This document shows, one piece after another, positions 9,453 to 18,591 of a DNA stretch of 64,000 nucleotides (its first letter is position 1; each line of letters starts with the position of its first letter). Position numbers and translations under genes: made by a program. The stretch spans positions 1 through 64,000 of the forward strand of contig QCNS01000005.1 in NCBI GenBank assembly GCA_003210055.1, in the 5' to 3' direction. Source of the DNA: SAR116 cluster bacterium AG-426-I14. GTDB lineage: Bacteria; Pseudomonadota; Alphaproteobacteria; Puniceispirillales; Marisalimonadaceae. Below the pieces are notes generated by a model. That model ran no database searches, was not told where the DNA came from, and worked only from the letters and a program-made list of their open reading frames with translations.

Positions 9453-9499
9453 TATTTTTCAAAATATAAAAATTAAATTCCTCATTACAAAAAACTAAA

Positions 9500-10267
9500 T
9501 TATACGATAATTTTTTTAATTACAATAATATCGCCATATGAATTTTTTATTCTTTTTATTGCATCCTCTATTGATTCTATAATAACTGACATGTGATAAG
9601 CATTGCTGTGGATAATTTGATTTTTATTGATTGACAGTCCCACATGTCCTTCCCAAAAAATTAGACAAGATTCTTCAATTTTCTCAACTTCTATTAATTC
9701 TTCAGAGATAAAAGAATGTTGTTCAGACGTGTTTCTTGGAATTTCAATACCAGCACTTTGCAAAACAATTTGAATTAGACCTGAGCAATCAATACCTAAG
9801 CATGATTTGCCACCCCACAAATATGGAGTATTTAAAAATAATTTACTGGTTTTAACAAAATCAATATCAACATTATTTAGTTTTGTAATATGACGATTAT
9901 AAATATAACCATCATTTTTATTTATTGATACTTTGCTCCAATTTTTATATTTTTTTATGATTGAAATTTTGGAATTAAAATATAAGGAATTTAATATATT
10001 AGATTTTATATCTGGTTCACTATAAACATGTGTCAGTGATGTATTGATTTTATAATCTGAGTTAACAACTTCCCCTAATTCAGATAATCTAATCCACCCA
10101 TAATAATTATCTAGTTCGCATTTACAGTATCCCCAATCATTTTTTTCTTCCAAAAGACTTACATTTTCACCAAACAAACATTGAGTTTCTAATTCAGACG
10201 TTTTGTCAGCTCTTTTTTTTAAATCACTAACTGGTGTTATGATTTGTTTTAAAATAATATTTTTCAA
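9500..10267 (-). CDS. NlpC/P60 family peptidase with N-terminal SH3-like repeats
   Basis: A 255-residue protein. Residues ~5-130 hold two bacterial SH3-like modules (DWGYCKCELDNYYGWIRLSEL and NWSKVSINKNDGYIYNRHI). Residues ~138-250 form the NlpC/P60 domain, with catalytic Cys161 in LGIDCSGLIQ, His208 in EGHVGLSI and a third polar residue near His220. Such enzymes cut gamma-D-Glu-diaminoacid bonds in murein peptides. No signal peptide is visible, so it may act on recycled muropeptides in the cytoplasm or be exported another way. Its start overlaps the amidase stop by 4 bases, so the two cell-wall enzymes form one unit. Confidence 0.85.
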   Translation of the reverse strand: MKNIILKQIITPVSDLKKRADKTSELETQCLFGENVSLLEEKNDWGYCKCELDNYYGWIRLSELGEVVNSDYKINTSLTHVYSEPDIKSNILNSLYFNSKISIIKKYKNWSKVSINKNDGYIYNRHITKLNNVDIDFVKTSKLFLNTPYLWGGKSCLGIDCSGLIQIVLQSAGIEIPRNTSEQHSFISEELIEVEKIEESCLIFWEGHVGLSINKNQIIHSNAYHMSVIIESIEDAIKRIKNSYGDIIVIKKIIV

Positions 10268-10668
10268 ATTGAATTTTCTTTACACCATGATTTAACATCA
10301 AAATTAGGACATGTTTTTAATGTTTTTGTAGAATCCCTATGACCTAAAACAACCGAATTGATATATTTTTTTTTCCATTTTTTTAAAACTATTTTTAAAG
10401 ATTCAAATTGTTTCTTTGTAAATTTTTTTCTGCCAATTAAACATACACCAAGACTTTTTTTATTTAAACCTTTTACATGAGCTCCAACCCAATATTCTGG
10501 TCTGCCATTTTGAATAGTTCCATCTCTTAAAATTATTTTGTGATATCCAATCCCATCCCAACCAAAGCTCAAATGCATTTTATGTATAAACGTTGAGTCA
10601 ACGTTTTGGTCATCTGGAGTATCTGAACAATGTACAATAAGAAATTTAATTTTTTTTTCTAATAACAT
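10264..10668 (-). CDS. N-acetylmuramoyl-L-alanine amidase, T7-lysozyme-like (Amidase_2)
   Basis: I choose the internal ATG (MLLEKKIKFLIVHCSDTP), giving 134 residues. The longer frame from 10728 would overlap pyrC and adds an unrelated leader. Zinc-site features are the His in FLIVHCSDTP and the His plus Cys in VLGHRDSTKTLKTCPNFD. The central WDGIGYHKIILRDGTI with RPEYWVGAHVKG is typical of the PGRP/T7 lysozyme fold. It hydrolyses the MurNAc-L-Ala bond. The short single-domain form and the TCPNFDV ending resemble phage endolysins, although the setting is chromosomal. No signal peptide is seen. It is paired with the NlpC/P60 gene. Confidence 0.82.
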   Translation of the reverse strand: MLLEKKIKFLIVHCSDTPDDQNVDSTFIHKMHLSFGWDGIGYHKIILRDGTIQNGRPEYWVGAHVKGLNKKSLGVCLIGRKKFTKKQFESLKIVLKKWKKKYINSVVLGHRDSTKTLKTCPNFDVKSWCKENSI

Positions 10669-10702
10669 ATTAATTTTTAATTTAAATAAAATGAGTAAGT
10701 TT

Positions 10703-11731
10703 TTATATAATATCCCAAAAAACGTCAAAGCTTGGTTTATAAATTTTTATTTCAGTATCATTGATTTTTAGTTTATTGACGAATTTAATAGGAATATCCT
10801 TTTTAATTAAATTTATTTTATTTTTATTAATTGGAAGTTTGTAATGTTTTGATCCATGAATACTAACAAATTTTTCAAAATTATTGAGTGCATTATTATT
10901 TTCAAAAATTTGAGCCAAAATTTGAATTGTATAGGGTGTATTAAAGACTCCTGCACAACCACAGTGGTTTTCTTTTAGGGCTATTTCGTGAGGCGCAGAA
11001 TCAGTTCCAAGAAAAAATTTTTCATTACCTGAAACTGCAACTTTTATTAATTCTTCTTGGTGGGTTTTTCTTTTCAAAATTGGTAAACAGTAAAGGTGTG
11101 GTTTTATTCCTCCAACCAACATATCATTTCTATTTGAAGCCAAGTGGTGTGGTGTAATAGAACCAACAATGTTTTTATTTAATTTGATGTAGTCAATTGC
11201 ATCAAAAGTAGTTATATGTTCTAGAGTTATTCTTAATGATGGAAAACGATCAACAATTTTAGATAATGTTCTATCAATAAAATATTTTTCACGGTCAAAA
11301 ATATCAATTTTTGGATCTGTATCTTCTCCATGTATTAGCAGGGGTATATCGTTAGTTTCCATAGTTGAAAGAACTGACATTATACTTTCAAGATTTTTTA
11401 TACCAAAATTTGAATTAGTTGTTGCTCCTAAAGGATAAAGTTTAACGGCAAAAACATTTTTTTCTTTAAAAGCAGTCAGAAGATTATCTTCATCAGTATT
11501 TTCTGTTAAATATATTGTTAAATAGGTTTTTAGGCTTTTTTTTACATATTTTTTTATTCTCTTTTGGTATTCAATAGCCATAGAGTTGTTAGTTATTGGG
11601 GGAACTAAGTTAGGCATTACGATACACTTTCCAAAAATTTTATCTGTTTCGGGTACAACTAACTTTAGCATTTCTTCATCTCTAAAATGAACATGCCAAT
11701 CATCAGGTTGAATGATTGTTATTTTTTTCAT
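10703..11731 (-). CDS. pyrC: Dihydroorotase
   Basis: A 342-residue homodimeric-type dihydroorotase, the length of E. coli PyrC. Metal ligands lie in PDDWHVHFRD (His13, His15). The lysine carbamylated in the family is probably Lys97 in FAVKLYPLGATTNS. Further metal histidines are in LLIHGED and LEHITT, and FLGTDSAPHEIALKE with HCGCAGVF completes the signature. It interconverts N-carbamoyl-aspartate and dihydroorotate in the cytoplasm for pyrimidine synthesis. pyrF lies about 6 kb away on the same strand but not in the same operon. It is divergent from the FMN reductase gene, 82 bases apart. Confidence 0.95.
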   Translation of the reverse strand: MKKITIIQPDDWHVHFRDEEMLKLVVPETDKIFGKCIVMPNLVPPITNNSMAIEYQKRIKKYVKKSLKTYLTIYLTENTDEDNLLTAFKEKNVFAVKLYPLGATTNSNFGIKNLESIMSVLSTMETNDIPLLIHGEDTDPKIDIFDREKYFIDRTLSKIVDRFPSLRITLEHITTFDAIDYIKLNKNIVGSITPHHLASNRNDMLVGGIKPHLYCLPILKRKTHQEELIKVAVSGNEKFFLGTDSAPHEIALKENHCGCAGVFNTPYTIQILAQIFENNNALNNFEKFVSIHGSKHYKLPINKNKINLIKKDIPIKFVNKLKINDTEIKIYKPSFDVFWDII

Positions 11732-11813
11732 AAAATCTTCATAAATTAATTTTTGATATTTTTTATATTTTAATTAATAATTCATAAATAACAAAATAAA
11801 AAGAAGTAATGAT

Positions 11814-12407
11814 ATGAAAATCAGTTTGATTTCAACAAGCCATCAAAAAAAATCAGAATCTAGCAGAGTAAGAAATATATTTGAAGAACAGATAATAAAA
11901 CAAAAAAAAGATTTAAATATATTTAATTTAGATTTTTCAGAAGAAGATTTTTATTTCTGGTATTCTGATAATAAAAATAGTATTTGTAAGGAAAAATGGC
12001 AAAAGATTTCTGAAGAATTAAAAACTTCTCAAGGGTTTGTCTTTGTGGTCCCAGAATATGGAGGAATGGCTACCCCAATTGCTAAGAATTTTTTTTTGAT
12101 TTGTAATAAAGGGGAGTTAGCTCATAAGCCAGGTTTAATTGTTTCTATAAGTAGTGGTAATGGAGGAGCTTATCCAGTTTCAGAGTTAAGATCTTCATCA
12201 TATAAAAATACCCATATTATGTGGATACCTGAACAAATAATTATAAGAAATGTAGAGCAGTTTCAACCTGGTAAACATGGTTTATTGATTCCTGCATGGA
12301 TGGACAAAAGAATTCATTATACTTTAGATTTGTTGATAGCATATGCAGAGTGTATGAAACCATTAAGTAAATTGATTAATAGAAAGGACTTTGGCAATGG
12401 CATGTAA
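11814..12407 (+). CDS. NAD(P)H-dependent FMN reductase family flavoprotein
   Basis: A 197-residue flavodoxin-like protein. The N-terminal [18 protein letters not shown] is the phosphate-binding loop for [23 protein letters not shown] is the conserved PEYxG loop of the SsuE/ChrR-type NADPH-dependent FMN reductase family. Members reduce FMN, quinones or azo compounds using NAD(P)H. The start ATG at 11814 follows a purine-rich stretch. Its stop overlaps the start region of the pterin dehydratase gene, so the two are probably translated together. The physiological acceptor is unknown. Confidence 0.78.
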   Translation: MKISLISTSHQKKSESSRVRNIFEEQIIKQKKDLNIFNLDFSEEDFYFWYSDNKNSICKEKWQKISEELKTSQGFVFVVPEYGGMATPIAKNFFLICNKGELAHKPGLIVSISSGNGGAYPVSELRSSSYKNTHIMWIPEQIIIRNVEQFQPGKHGLLIPAWMDKRIHYTLDLLIAYAECMKPLSKLINRKDFGNGM

Positions 12408-12693
12408 AAAAAACATAGACGAAGTTTTGTCTGAATTAAATGATTGGCAAATTACAAATGATAGTAGAGAAGCTATCACTAAAAATTTTAAATTTAAAAA
12501 TTTTAAAGAAGCTTTTGCTTTTATGACTATGGTTGCTCTAAAAGCTGAACAAATGAATCATCATCCTGAATGGAGTAATGTATATAACTCATTATCAATT
12601 AATTTAACTACTCATGATGTTGGTGGTTTAAGTGAGTTAGATATAAATTTAGGAAAATTTATAGATGATACATTTAAACAAATGAACGGCTAA
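12397..12693 (+). CDS. phhB: 4a-hydroxytetrahydrobiopterin dehydratase (pterin-4a-carbinolamine dehydratase)
   Basis: A small protein of 98 residues from the ATG at 12397; a TTG six bases earlier is also possible. The signature is [22 protein letters not shown], containing the active-site His-His-Pro and the later THD histidine, followed by [15 protein letters not shown]. The enzyme dehydrates the 4a-hydroxy pterin formed by aromatic amino-acid hydroxylases. No hydroxylase gene is visible here; homologues in hydroxylase-free bacteria have been linked to molybdopterin metabolism. It overlaps the FMN reductase gene by 11 bases and is 5 bases upstream of acetoacetyl-CoA synthetase. Confidence 0.88.
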   Translation: MACKKNIDEVLSELNDWQITNDSREAITKNFKFKNFKEAFAFMTMVALKAEQMNHHPEWSNVYNSLSINLTTHDVGGLSELDINLGKFIDDTFKQMNG

Positions 12694-12698
12694 ATCTT

Positions 12699-14663
12699 GT
12701 GAGCAAAAACAAAAAAAATAATTTGCTATGGTCGCCTAGGGAAGAAAAAATTAAATCTTCTCTAATGTATGAATTTATTCAAGATATAAATAAAAAGTTT
12801 TCTTTAGATATTAAAAATTTCTATGAACTTCATGAATGGTCAATAAATAAAAGAGAGGTGTTTTGGTCTGAAATTTGGGATTTTTTTAATATTATTGGGG
12901 AAAAAGGAAATAAACCTTTTTTAAAACCAGAGAACAGAATGCCAGGCACAAGATTTTTTCCAAAAGGGAAATTAAACTATGCAGAAAATATGTTACGAAA
13001 AAATGATAATGATATTGCAATCATTTTTAAATCCGAAGATAGAGTTGAAAGACAAATAACTTGGTCAGATTTAATTCAACAAGTTAGTTCTGTTGTAACT
13101 TTTTTTAAAAAGCTGGGTTTAAAAAAAGGGGATAGAATTGCAGCATACCTACCGAACATTCCTGAAACTGTAGTTGTTATGCTTGCAACATCATCTATAG
13201 GAGGTGTTTTTTCTTCTGCATCTCCAGATTTTGGTTCTGATGGCGTTTTAGATAGATTTGGACAAATTAATCCTAAACTATTAGTTACTTCAGATGGGTA
13301 TTATTATAACGGAAAAGAAATAAACATAACTGAAAATGTTAAAAAAGTTGTGAAGGGTCTACCATCATTAGAAAACATTTTATTAATATCTTTCACAAAT
13401 TCAAAGACAAAATTTCAGTCTAACAAAGTTCATTTATATAATAATATCATTAAAAAATTTGATAGAGGGGAATTAACTTTCGAGTTACAAAGTCTAGATG
13501 AACCACTTTATATAATGTATTCAAGCGGGACCACGGGTAAGCCAAAATGTATTGTTCATTCTGTAGGGGGTGTTTTGTTAAAACACCTAGTTGAACTTGG
13601 TCTTCATTCAAATGCAAAAAATAATACCAGAATTTTTTATTTTACAACTTGTGGCTGGATGATGTGGAATTGGTTAGTTTCAGGTTTATTACTTGGTTCA
13701 ACTATATGCTTATATGACGGTTCTCCTTTTTATCCAGATGAAAATGTACTTTGGGATTTTGCTGAAAAACAAGAAATAAACTTCTTTGGTACATCCGCAA
13801 AATATTTAGATGCATTATCTAAAATTCACAAAAACTTCAGTAAAAGTCATGATTTAAAAAAATTAGATATGATAGGTTCTACTGGTTCTCCGCTAGTTCA
13901 TGAATCTTTTGATTATGTTTACAATTATATTAAAAAAGATGTTCACTTAGCTAGTTTATCGGGTGGTACTGATATTGTGGGTTGTTTTGTTGGAGGAAAT
14001 CCAATTTCCCCAGTTTTTAGAGGAGAAATACAAGGACCCATTCTAGGAATGGATGTACATGTATTTAATGATGATGGTGTCTCAGTGAATAATAAAAAAG
14101 GTGAACTAGTTTGTACAAAAAGTTTCCCAACGATGCCTCTGAAATTTTGGAATGATGAAAATGATAGAAAATATAAAAAAGCCTATTTTGAAAAATTTAA
14201 CGGAGTCTGGTGTCATGGTGATTATATTTTAAAAACTGATAATTCAGGTTATATAATATATGGAAGGTCAGACGCAACTCTTAACCCAGGAGGTGTAAGA
14301 ATTGGAACGGCAGAAATTTATCGTCAAGTTGAAAGAATTGATGAAGTACTTGAAGGACTTGTTATTGGCCAAGATTGGAAAGAGGATACAAGAATTATTC
14401 TGTTTGTTCGGTTAGCAAATAAAGTGGAATTGAATGAAGAACTAACAAATAAAATTAAAAGTCAAATACGTAAAGGCGCCTCTCCAAGACACGTGCCTTC
14501 TAAAATTATAGAAGTAGCAGATATACCCAGAACAAAGTCTGGCAAAATTGCTGAATTAGCTGTCAAAGATTTGATACATAATAGAAGTATTAAAAATGAA
14601 ACAGCATTAGCTAATCCAGAATGTTTAGAATTTTTTAAAAATATTTCTTCTTTAAAAATTTAA
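12699..14663 (+). CDS. aacS: Acetoacetyl-CoA synthetase (acetoacetate-CoA ligase)
   Basis: A 654-residue ANL-superfamily ligase, the usual length for AacS, using a GTG start at 12699. The N-terminal ACAS_N region (WSEIWDFFNIIGEKG) is followed by AMP-binding motif YIMYSSGTTGKPKCIVHSVGG, FYFTTCGWMMWNWL typical of acetoacetate ligases, YGRSDATLNPGGVRIGTAEIY and the C-terminal RTKSGKIAE lysine loop. It activates acetoacetate with ATP and CoA in the cytoplasm, letting ketone units from leucine, aromatic amino acids or polyhydroxybutyrate enter acetyl-CoA pools. The neighbouring thiolase at 34.1-35.3 kb could use the product. Confidence 0.92.
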   Translation: MSKNKKNNLLWSPREEKIKSSLMYEFIQDINKKFSLDIKNFYELHEWSINKREVFWSEIWDFFNIIGEKGNKPFLKPENRMPGTRFFPKGKLNYAENMLRKNDNDIAIIFKSEDRVERQITWSDLIQQVSSVVTFFKKLGLKKGDRIAAYLPNIPETVVVMLATSSIGGVFSSASPDFGSDGVLDRFGQINPKLLVTSDGYYYNGKEINITENVKKVVKGLPSLENILLISFTNSKTKFQSNKVHLYNNIIKKFDRGELTFELQSLDEPLYIMYSSGTTGKPKCIVHSVGGVLLKHLVELGLHSNAKNNTRIFYFTTCGWMMWNWLVSGLLLGSTICLYDGSPFYPDENVLWDFAEKQEINFFGTSAKYLDALSKIHKNFSKSHDLKKLDMIGSTGSPLVHESFDYVYNYIKKDVHLASLSGGTDIVGCFVGGNPISPVFRGEIQGPILGMDVHVFNDDGVSVNNKKGELVCTKSFPTMPLKFWNDENDRKYKKAYFEKFNGVWCHGDYILKTDNSGYIIYGRSDATLNPGGVRIGTAEIYRQVERIDEVLEGLVIGQDWKEDTRIILFVRLANKVELNEELTNKIKSQIRKGASPRHVPSKIIEVADIPRTKSGKIAELAVKDLIHNRSIKNETALANPECLEFFKNISSLKI

Positions 14664-14664
14664 T

Positions 14665-15888
14665 TTACTGAGGATCAGTTAGTAATTTATTTTGAAAAGG
14701 CTTTTCTTGAATTACTATATGAAATAAAAATGCTGTAATACCCAACAAGACACTAATCCACCATGCGTTATCATAGCTACCATATGTATCAAATATTTTT
14801 CCACCTGCCCAAGCGCCAATAACTGCGCCTGCTTGATGAGACAAAAATGCAATACCCGCAAGAGTACCTAAGTACTTTGGTCCTAAAAATGTTAAAATAA
14901 TCCCATTGGTTAAAGGAACTGTTGCGAGCCATAATAAACCCATTAACGAACCAAATAATAACGCGACAAAAGGAGATGTTGGTATAAGGATAAAAAAAGT
15001 TATTATTATTGATCTAGCTAAATAAATATATGCTAGAGAATTTTTTTTAAGAATTTTGTCACCTAGCCAACCAGCAATTAATGCACCAATAATATTAAAT
15101 AATCCTATAAGCGCCAATGACCATCCTGCTATTTCAAATGAAAGACCCTTTGACATTAAATCACTTGGAAGGTGCAGGGAAATAAACGTAACATGAAAAC
15201 CACAAGTAAAATAACCTAAATTTAACAAAATATAATTTTTATTTTTAATTGATAGAAAAATAACTTCTTTAAAATGAAAATCATCTTTTTCTTTGTGATG
15301 GAGAATCTTATTTTCTTTCTTTTGATTTAATAATGGAATTAAAAATAACAAAGAGAACGTAATCATAGATAGGAAAACCATTGTATTTTGCCAACCGAAG
15401 GTTTTAATTGAAAATAATGTTGGCGAAATAAATATAAACTGACCAAATGAAGCGGCTGCAGTAACTAAACCCATGGCCATTGATTTTTTTTCTAGTGGAG
15501 CGGTTTTGCCAATAATTGCAACGATTGTAGCCATCCCTCCAGCACCCAGTCCTAAGCCTGTTAATGTTCCTGAACTATAAATAATGAGTGGATTAGGTTC
15601 ACTCAAAATATATATTCCAATGGCATATGAGAGAATACCAAATATTAGAGCCTTTTGTGAACCAAATTTATCTATTATCATCCCAACTATGAATGAACCT
15701 AAACCCCAAGTTAATGCTTGAATAGCCATTCCTAGTGAAAAAATTTCTTTACCAGAGTTTATAAATAAACTTACAGGTTCAAGAAAAAGTCCAAAACAAT
15801 TTCGAATACCCATTAATGTTGCGACGATGATTGAACAAACAAAAAGTATTATTTTCCAATCAATATAATTTTCTTTTTCACTTTGCAT
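14665..15888 (-). CDS. MFS transporter, copy 1 of a tandem pair
   Basis: A 407-residue, 12-span major facilitator protein. It begins with a short cytosolic tail and IILFVCSIIVATLMGIRNCFG. It has the MFS loop motif GMIIDKFGSQKA between spans 2 and 3 and a related GWLGDKILKKN in the second half. It resembles monocarboxylate/oxalate-formate-type MFS carriers. It is a close paralogue of the gene immediately upstream: the same domain order throughout and the same C-terminal AGGKIFDTYGSYDNAWWIS. The 69-base gap between the two holds inverted repeats. It is convergent with aacS, one base apart. The substrate is unknown; a small organic acid is a guess. Confidence 0.85.
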   Translation of the reverse strand: MQSEKENYIDWKIILFVCSIIVATLMGIRNCFGLFLEPVSLFINSGKEIFSLGMAIQALTWGLGSFIVGMIIDKFGSQKALIFGILSYAIGIYILSEPNPLIIYSSGTLTGLGLGAGGMATIVAIIGKTAPLEKKSMAMGLVTAAASFGQFIFISPTLFSIKTFGWQNTMVFLSMITFSLLFLIPLLNQKKENKILHHKEKDDFHFKEVIFLSIKNKNYILLNLGYFTCGFHVTFISLHLPSDLMSKGLSFEIAGWSLALIGLFNIIGALIAGWLGDKILKKNSLAYIYLARSIIITFFILIPTSPFVALLFGSLMGLLWLATVPLTNGIILTFLGPKYLGTLAGIAFLSHQAGAVIGAWAGGKIFDTYGSYDNAWWISVLLGITAFLFHIVIQEKPFQNKLLTDPQ

Positions 15889-16112
15889 CTTTTAAAAGTT
15901 AACATATTAACTTTATTAATAAAACTATAGTTAATTTTTAAATAATTAAATTTTTAATCAAGCCGTTTTTAATTTATTTTCAATACGGAAAGGTTTTTCT
16001 TGAATTACTATATGAAATAGAAACGCTGTAAATCCCAAAAAAACACTAATCCACCATGCGTTATCATAGCTACCATATGTATCAAATATTTTTCCACCTG
16101 CCCAAGCGCCAA
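14750..16112. repeat. Two copies of a 70-base perfect repeat in the tandem MFS genes
   Basis: Bases 14750-14819 and 16043-16112 are identical over 70 positions, including third-codon positions, and lie at the same place near the 3' ends of the two paralogous transporter genes. Flanking coding sequence is similar but has many silent differences. The local loss of divergence points to recent gene conversion or unequal crossing-over between the copies. The coordinates given span both copies. Confidence 0.8.
15895..15914. promoter_or_regulatory. Inverted repeat between the tandem MFS genes (possible operator)
   Basis: AAAGTTAACATATTAACTTT is an 8-base arm inverted repeat with a 4-base centre, located 7-26 bases upstream of the ATG of the first MFS copy (minus strand). 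A second short palindrome, AACTATAGTT, is at 15923-15932. On the minus strand no run of T follows the stem, so it is not a typical terminator. A repressor-binding site is possible but the AT-rich background makes such matches less surprising. Confidence 0.3.
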
Positions 16113-17175
16113 ATATAGCCCCTGATTGATGAGATAAAAAAACTATACCTCCCAATGTTGCCAAGTATTTAGGGCCTATAAAAGTTAATATCATTCCATT
16201 TGTTAGAGGAATAGTAGCAAGCCACAGCAATCCAATTAAAGCACCAAATATAAGAGCGGTAGTTGGAGAGGCAGGAAGTATGACAAATAATATCATCACA
16301 ATAGACCTTCCTAAATAAATGTAAGCCAATGAATTTTTCTTTAAAACTCGATTGCCAAGCCAGCCAAAAAATAATGTACCAACAATATTAAATAAACCTA
16401 TTAAAGCTAAAGACCATCCTGCCACCTCCAAAGATAAACCTCTAGAAACAAGATCATTTGGAAGATGTAAAGCTATAAATGTAACATGAAAACCACAAGT
16501 GAAAAAACCTAACGATAACAAAATATAATTTCTATTCAAAAGTGATTTGTATATAATTCTTTTAAAGTCAAAATCCTCGTCAAAGCTTTTATTAGAACTA
16601 ATTGCTTCCTTTTTCTCGTTTAATAAAGGTAGTAATAATAATAAAGTAGCTGTGAATATTGATAATATTATAAGAGAGTTTTGCCATCCAAATGTTTTTA
16701 TTGAAAATAAAGTTGGTGAAATAAATATAAACATTCCAAATGAGCCAGCAGCTGCGACCAAGCCCATTGCAATAGACTTTTTTTCTGTTGGTGCCGTTTT
16801 ACCAATAATCGCAACGATTGTAGACATTCCACCTGCCCCAAGTCCAATTCCAGTAACGGCTCCAAAGCTAAAGATTAAAAAATTATTTCCAGGATTACTT
16901 AAAATATAAATTCCAATCGCCGAGCATATAATTCCAAATGCAAGAGCCTTTTGAGGTCCAAACTTATCTATAATCATACCCAATAAAAAAGCTGAAACTC
17001 CCCAAGTTAGGGCTTGAAGACTAATAGCTATGGAAAAAATTTCTTTACCTGAGTTATTGAAAAGACTAACTGGATCTAAAAAAAGACCAAAACATTGTCT
17101 TGTACCCATCAATGTAGCAACGATTATTGAGCAAACAATTAAAGTTATACGCCAATCAATAAGATTTTTATCCAT
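15958..17175 (-). CDS. MFS transporter, copy 2 of a tandem pair
   Basis: A 405-residue 12-span MFS carrier, clearly the sister of the following gene. It starts WRITLIVCSIIVATLMGTRQCFGLFLDPVSLF and carries GMIIDKFGPQKA and GWLGNRVLKKN in the loop 2-3 and 8-9 positions. The two copies differ at many silent and some amino-acid positions over most of their length, but share a 70-base run of perfect identity near the 3' end. A GGGGAGA ribosome-binding site lies upstream of the ATG. queF ends 7 bases upstream, so it may be read as part of the DUF1244-pyrF-queF run. The substrate is not determinable. Confidence 0.85.
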   Translation of the reverse strand: MDKNLIDWRITLIVCSIIVATLMGTRQCFGLFLDPVSLFNNSGKEIFSIAISLQALTWGVSAFLLGMIIDKFGPQKALAFGIICSAIGIYILSNPGNNFLIFSFGAVTGIGLGAGGMSTIVAIIGKTAPTEKKSIAMGLVAAAGSFGMFIFISPTLFSIKTFGWQNSLIILSIFTATLLLLLPLLNEKKEAISSNKSFDEDFDFKRIIYKSLLNRNYILLSLGFFTCGFHVTFIALHLPNDLVSRGLSLEVAGWSLALIGLFNIVGTLFFGWLGNRVLKKNSLAYIYLGRSIVMILFVILPASPTTALIFGALIGLLWLATIPLTNGMILTFIGPKYLATLGGIVFLSHQSGAIFGAWAGGKIFDTYGSYDNAWWISVFLGFTAFLFHIVIQEKPFRIENKLKTA

Positions 17176-17182
17176 TATTAAA

Positions 17183-17641
17183 TTATCTCCCCTTATAAAT
17201 AGAATAATTTAATTCAGGTACTAAAACATTAGATGGCTTTTTTGAAGATTGCCAAAAAACATCTATTGGTATGCCTCCTCTTGGAAACCAAAATCCAGCT
17301 ATTCTTAACCAACTAGGTTTTAATAATTTAACCAAATCTTCTGCAATAGAAATTGTACAGTCTTCGTGAAATGCTCCATGATTCCTATATCCTTGAAGAT
17401 ATAGTTTTAATGATTTACTCTCTACAATGTATCTTGATGGAACATAATCTATAATTAAATTAGCGTAGTCGGGTTGAGAGGTAACAGGACATATTGATGT
17501 AAACTCTGGACAGGTGAATCTAACACAATATTTAGAATTTTTTTTTGGATTTACAACTTTATCCAAAGTTTTTGGATCAGGTTTATTTGGAATTATATTA
17601 TTTTTTCCTAAGCTTGAGAATTTTATTTTATCGTAACTCAT
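17183..17641 (-). CDS. queF: NADPH-dependent 7-cyano-7-deazaguanine (preQ0) reductase
   Basis: A 152-residue unimodular QueF. I choose the ATG at 17641, which forms an ATGA overlap with the pyrF stop; a longer frame to 17698 lies inside pyrF. The catalytic residues sit in [15 protein letters not shown] (Cys51 forms the thioimide, Asp58 is the proton donor). The QueF signature continues with [16 protein letters not shown] and FHEDC. It reduces the nitrile of preQ0 to the aminomethyl group of preQ1 in queuosine tRNA modification. It is translationally coupled to pyrF. Confidence 0.93.
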   Translation of the reverse strand: MSYDKIKFSSLGKNNIIPNKPDPKTLDKVVNPKKNSKYCVRFTCPEFTSICPVTSQPDYANLIIDYVPSRYIVESKSLKLYLQGYRNHGAFHEDCTISIAEDLVKLLKPSWLRIAGFWFPRGGIPIDVFWQSSKKPSNVLVPELNYSIYKGR

Positions 17642-18591
17642 GTTTCTTTTAATTTTAAATTTATTGAAATTAAATTTTCTTGAATAACTTTTTTCCAATC
17701 TTGAATAGTCTTACATTTATTTGCTCTATCAGGAAAGCATAAATTTCTTGAAGAGTTTATCAAACCACAATTATAAAAATTTTCATGATCTTTATCTTTT
17801 TTCAAACCAAACTGTGCATCGGAAACAGTACCACCTTGTGCACCAAAGCCAGGTATAAGAAAAGGAGCTGATGACAAAGTTTTTCTTAACTTTATTAGTT
17901 GTTCTTTGTATGTTGCTCCTGCTACAATCCCAATTGATGATAATCCTGATTTACCTCTAAATCTCTCAATCATTGGTTTTAGGTTATTAGCTAAATCTTC
18001 GTAAACTTTCTTATTATTATTTATTTTTTTTTCTTGAATATCATGTGACCCCGGATTGCTGGTATGCACGAGTATAAACAAACCTTTTTTATTGTTAGTC
18101 TTTTCTAAAAAAACTTCAATAGTATCCAAACCCAACCAGGGATTTACAGTCAGGGCATCACATGGGTAAGGACAACTTTGATCAAAAAATGTATTTGCAT
18201 AAGCTCTATTTGTACTTCCAATATCTCCTCTTTTTGCATCAATTATACATAATGTACTGGAATTTTTTATTTGTTTGCAAATTCTGGAGAGGATTTTCAG
18301 CCCCTCTGGACCTAATTGTTCAAAGAATGCTATTTGTAATTTGATAACTGGGACAAAATCAAGACATGCCTCTATTAACGTTAAGGAAAATTTTTCTACA
18401 ATTTTTATATTATCTTTGCTGTAAATTTTTTTATTGATGTTATATTTTGTTTGAAAGACTTTTGGTATTAATTCTAAATGTGGGTCTAAACCAAAACATA
18501 AAAACGATTTCTTTTCTCTAATTGTATAAAATAATTTATCTCCAAAATGATTATAATCTTTTAAATTTGAATTATTTATGTTTTTCATCAA
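17638..18591 (-). CDS. pyrF: Orotidine 5'-phosphate decarboxylase, type 2 (long form)
   Basis: A 317-residue protein. [12 protein letters not shown] and the catalytic block [19 protein letters not shown] identify OMP decarboxylase of the longer group, as do [15 protein letters not shown] and [11 protein letters not shown]. It decarboxylates OMP to UMP, the last step of de novo pyrimidine synthesis. The start overlaps the 3' end of the DUF1244 gene by 20 bases and the stop overlaps queF by 4, so DUF1244-pyrF-queF form one tightly packed unit. Confidence 0.93.
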   Translation of the reverse strand: MMKNINNSNLKDYNHFGDKLFYTIREKKSFLCFGLDPHLELIPKVFQTKYNINKKIYSKDNIKIVEKFSLTLIEACLDFVPVIKLQIAFFEQLGPEGLKILSRICKQIKNSSTLCIIDAKRGDIGSTNRAYANTFFDQSCPYPCDALTVNPWLGLDTIEVFLEKTNNKKGLFILVHTSNPGSHDIQEKKINNNKKVYEDLANNLKPMIERFRGKSGLSSIGIVAGATYKEQLIKLRKTLSSAPFLIPGFGAQGGTVSDAQFGLKKDKDHENFYNCGLINSSRNLCFPDRANKCKTIQDWKKVIQENLISINLKLKET

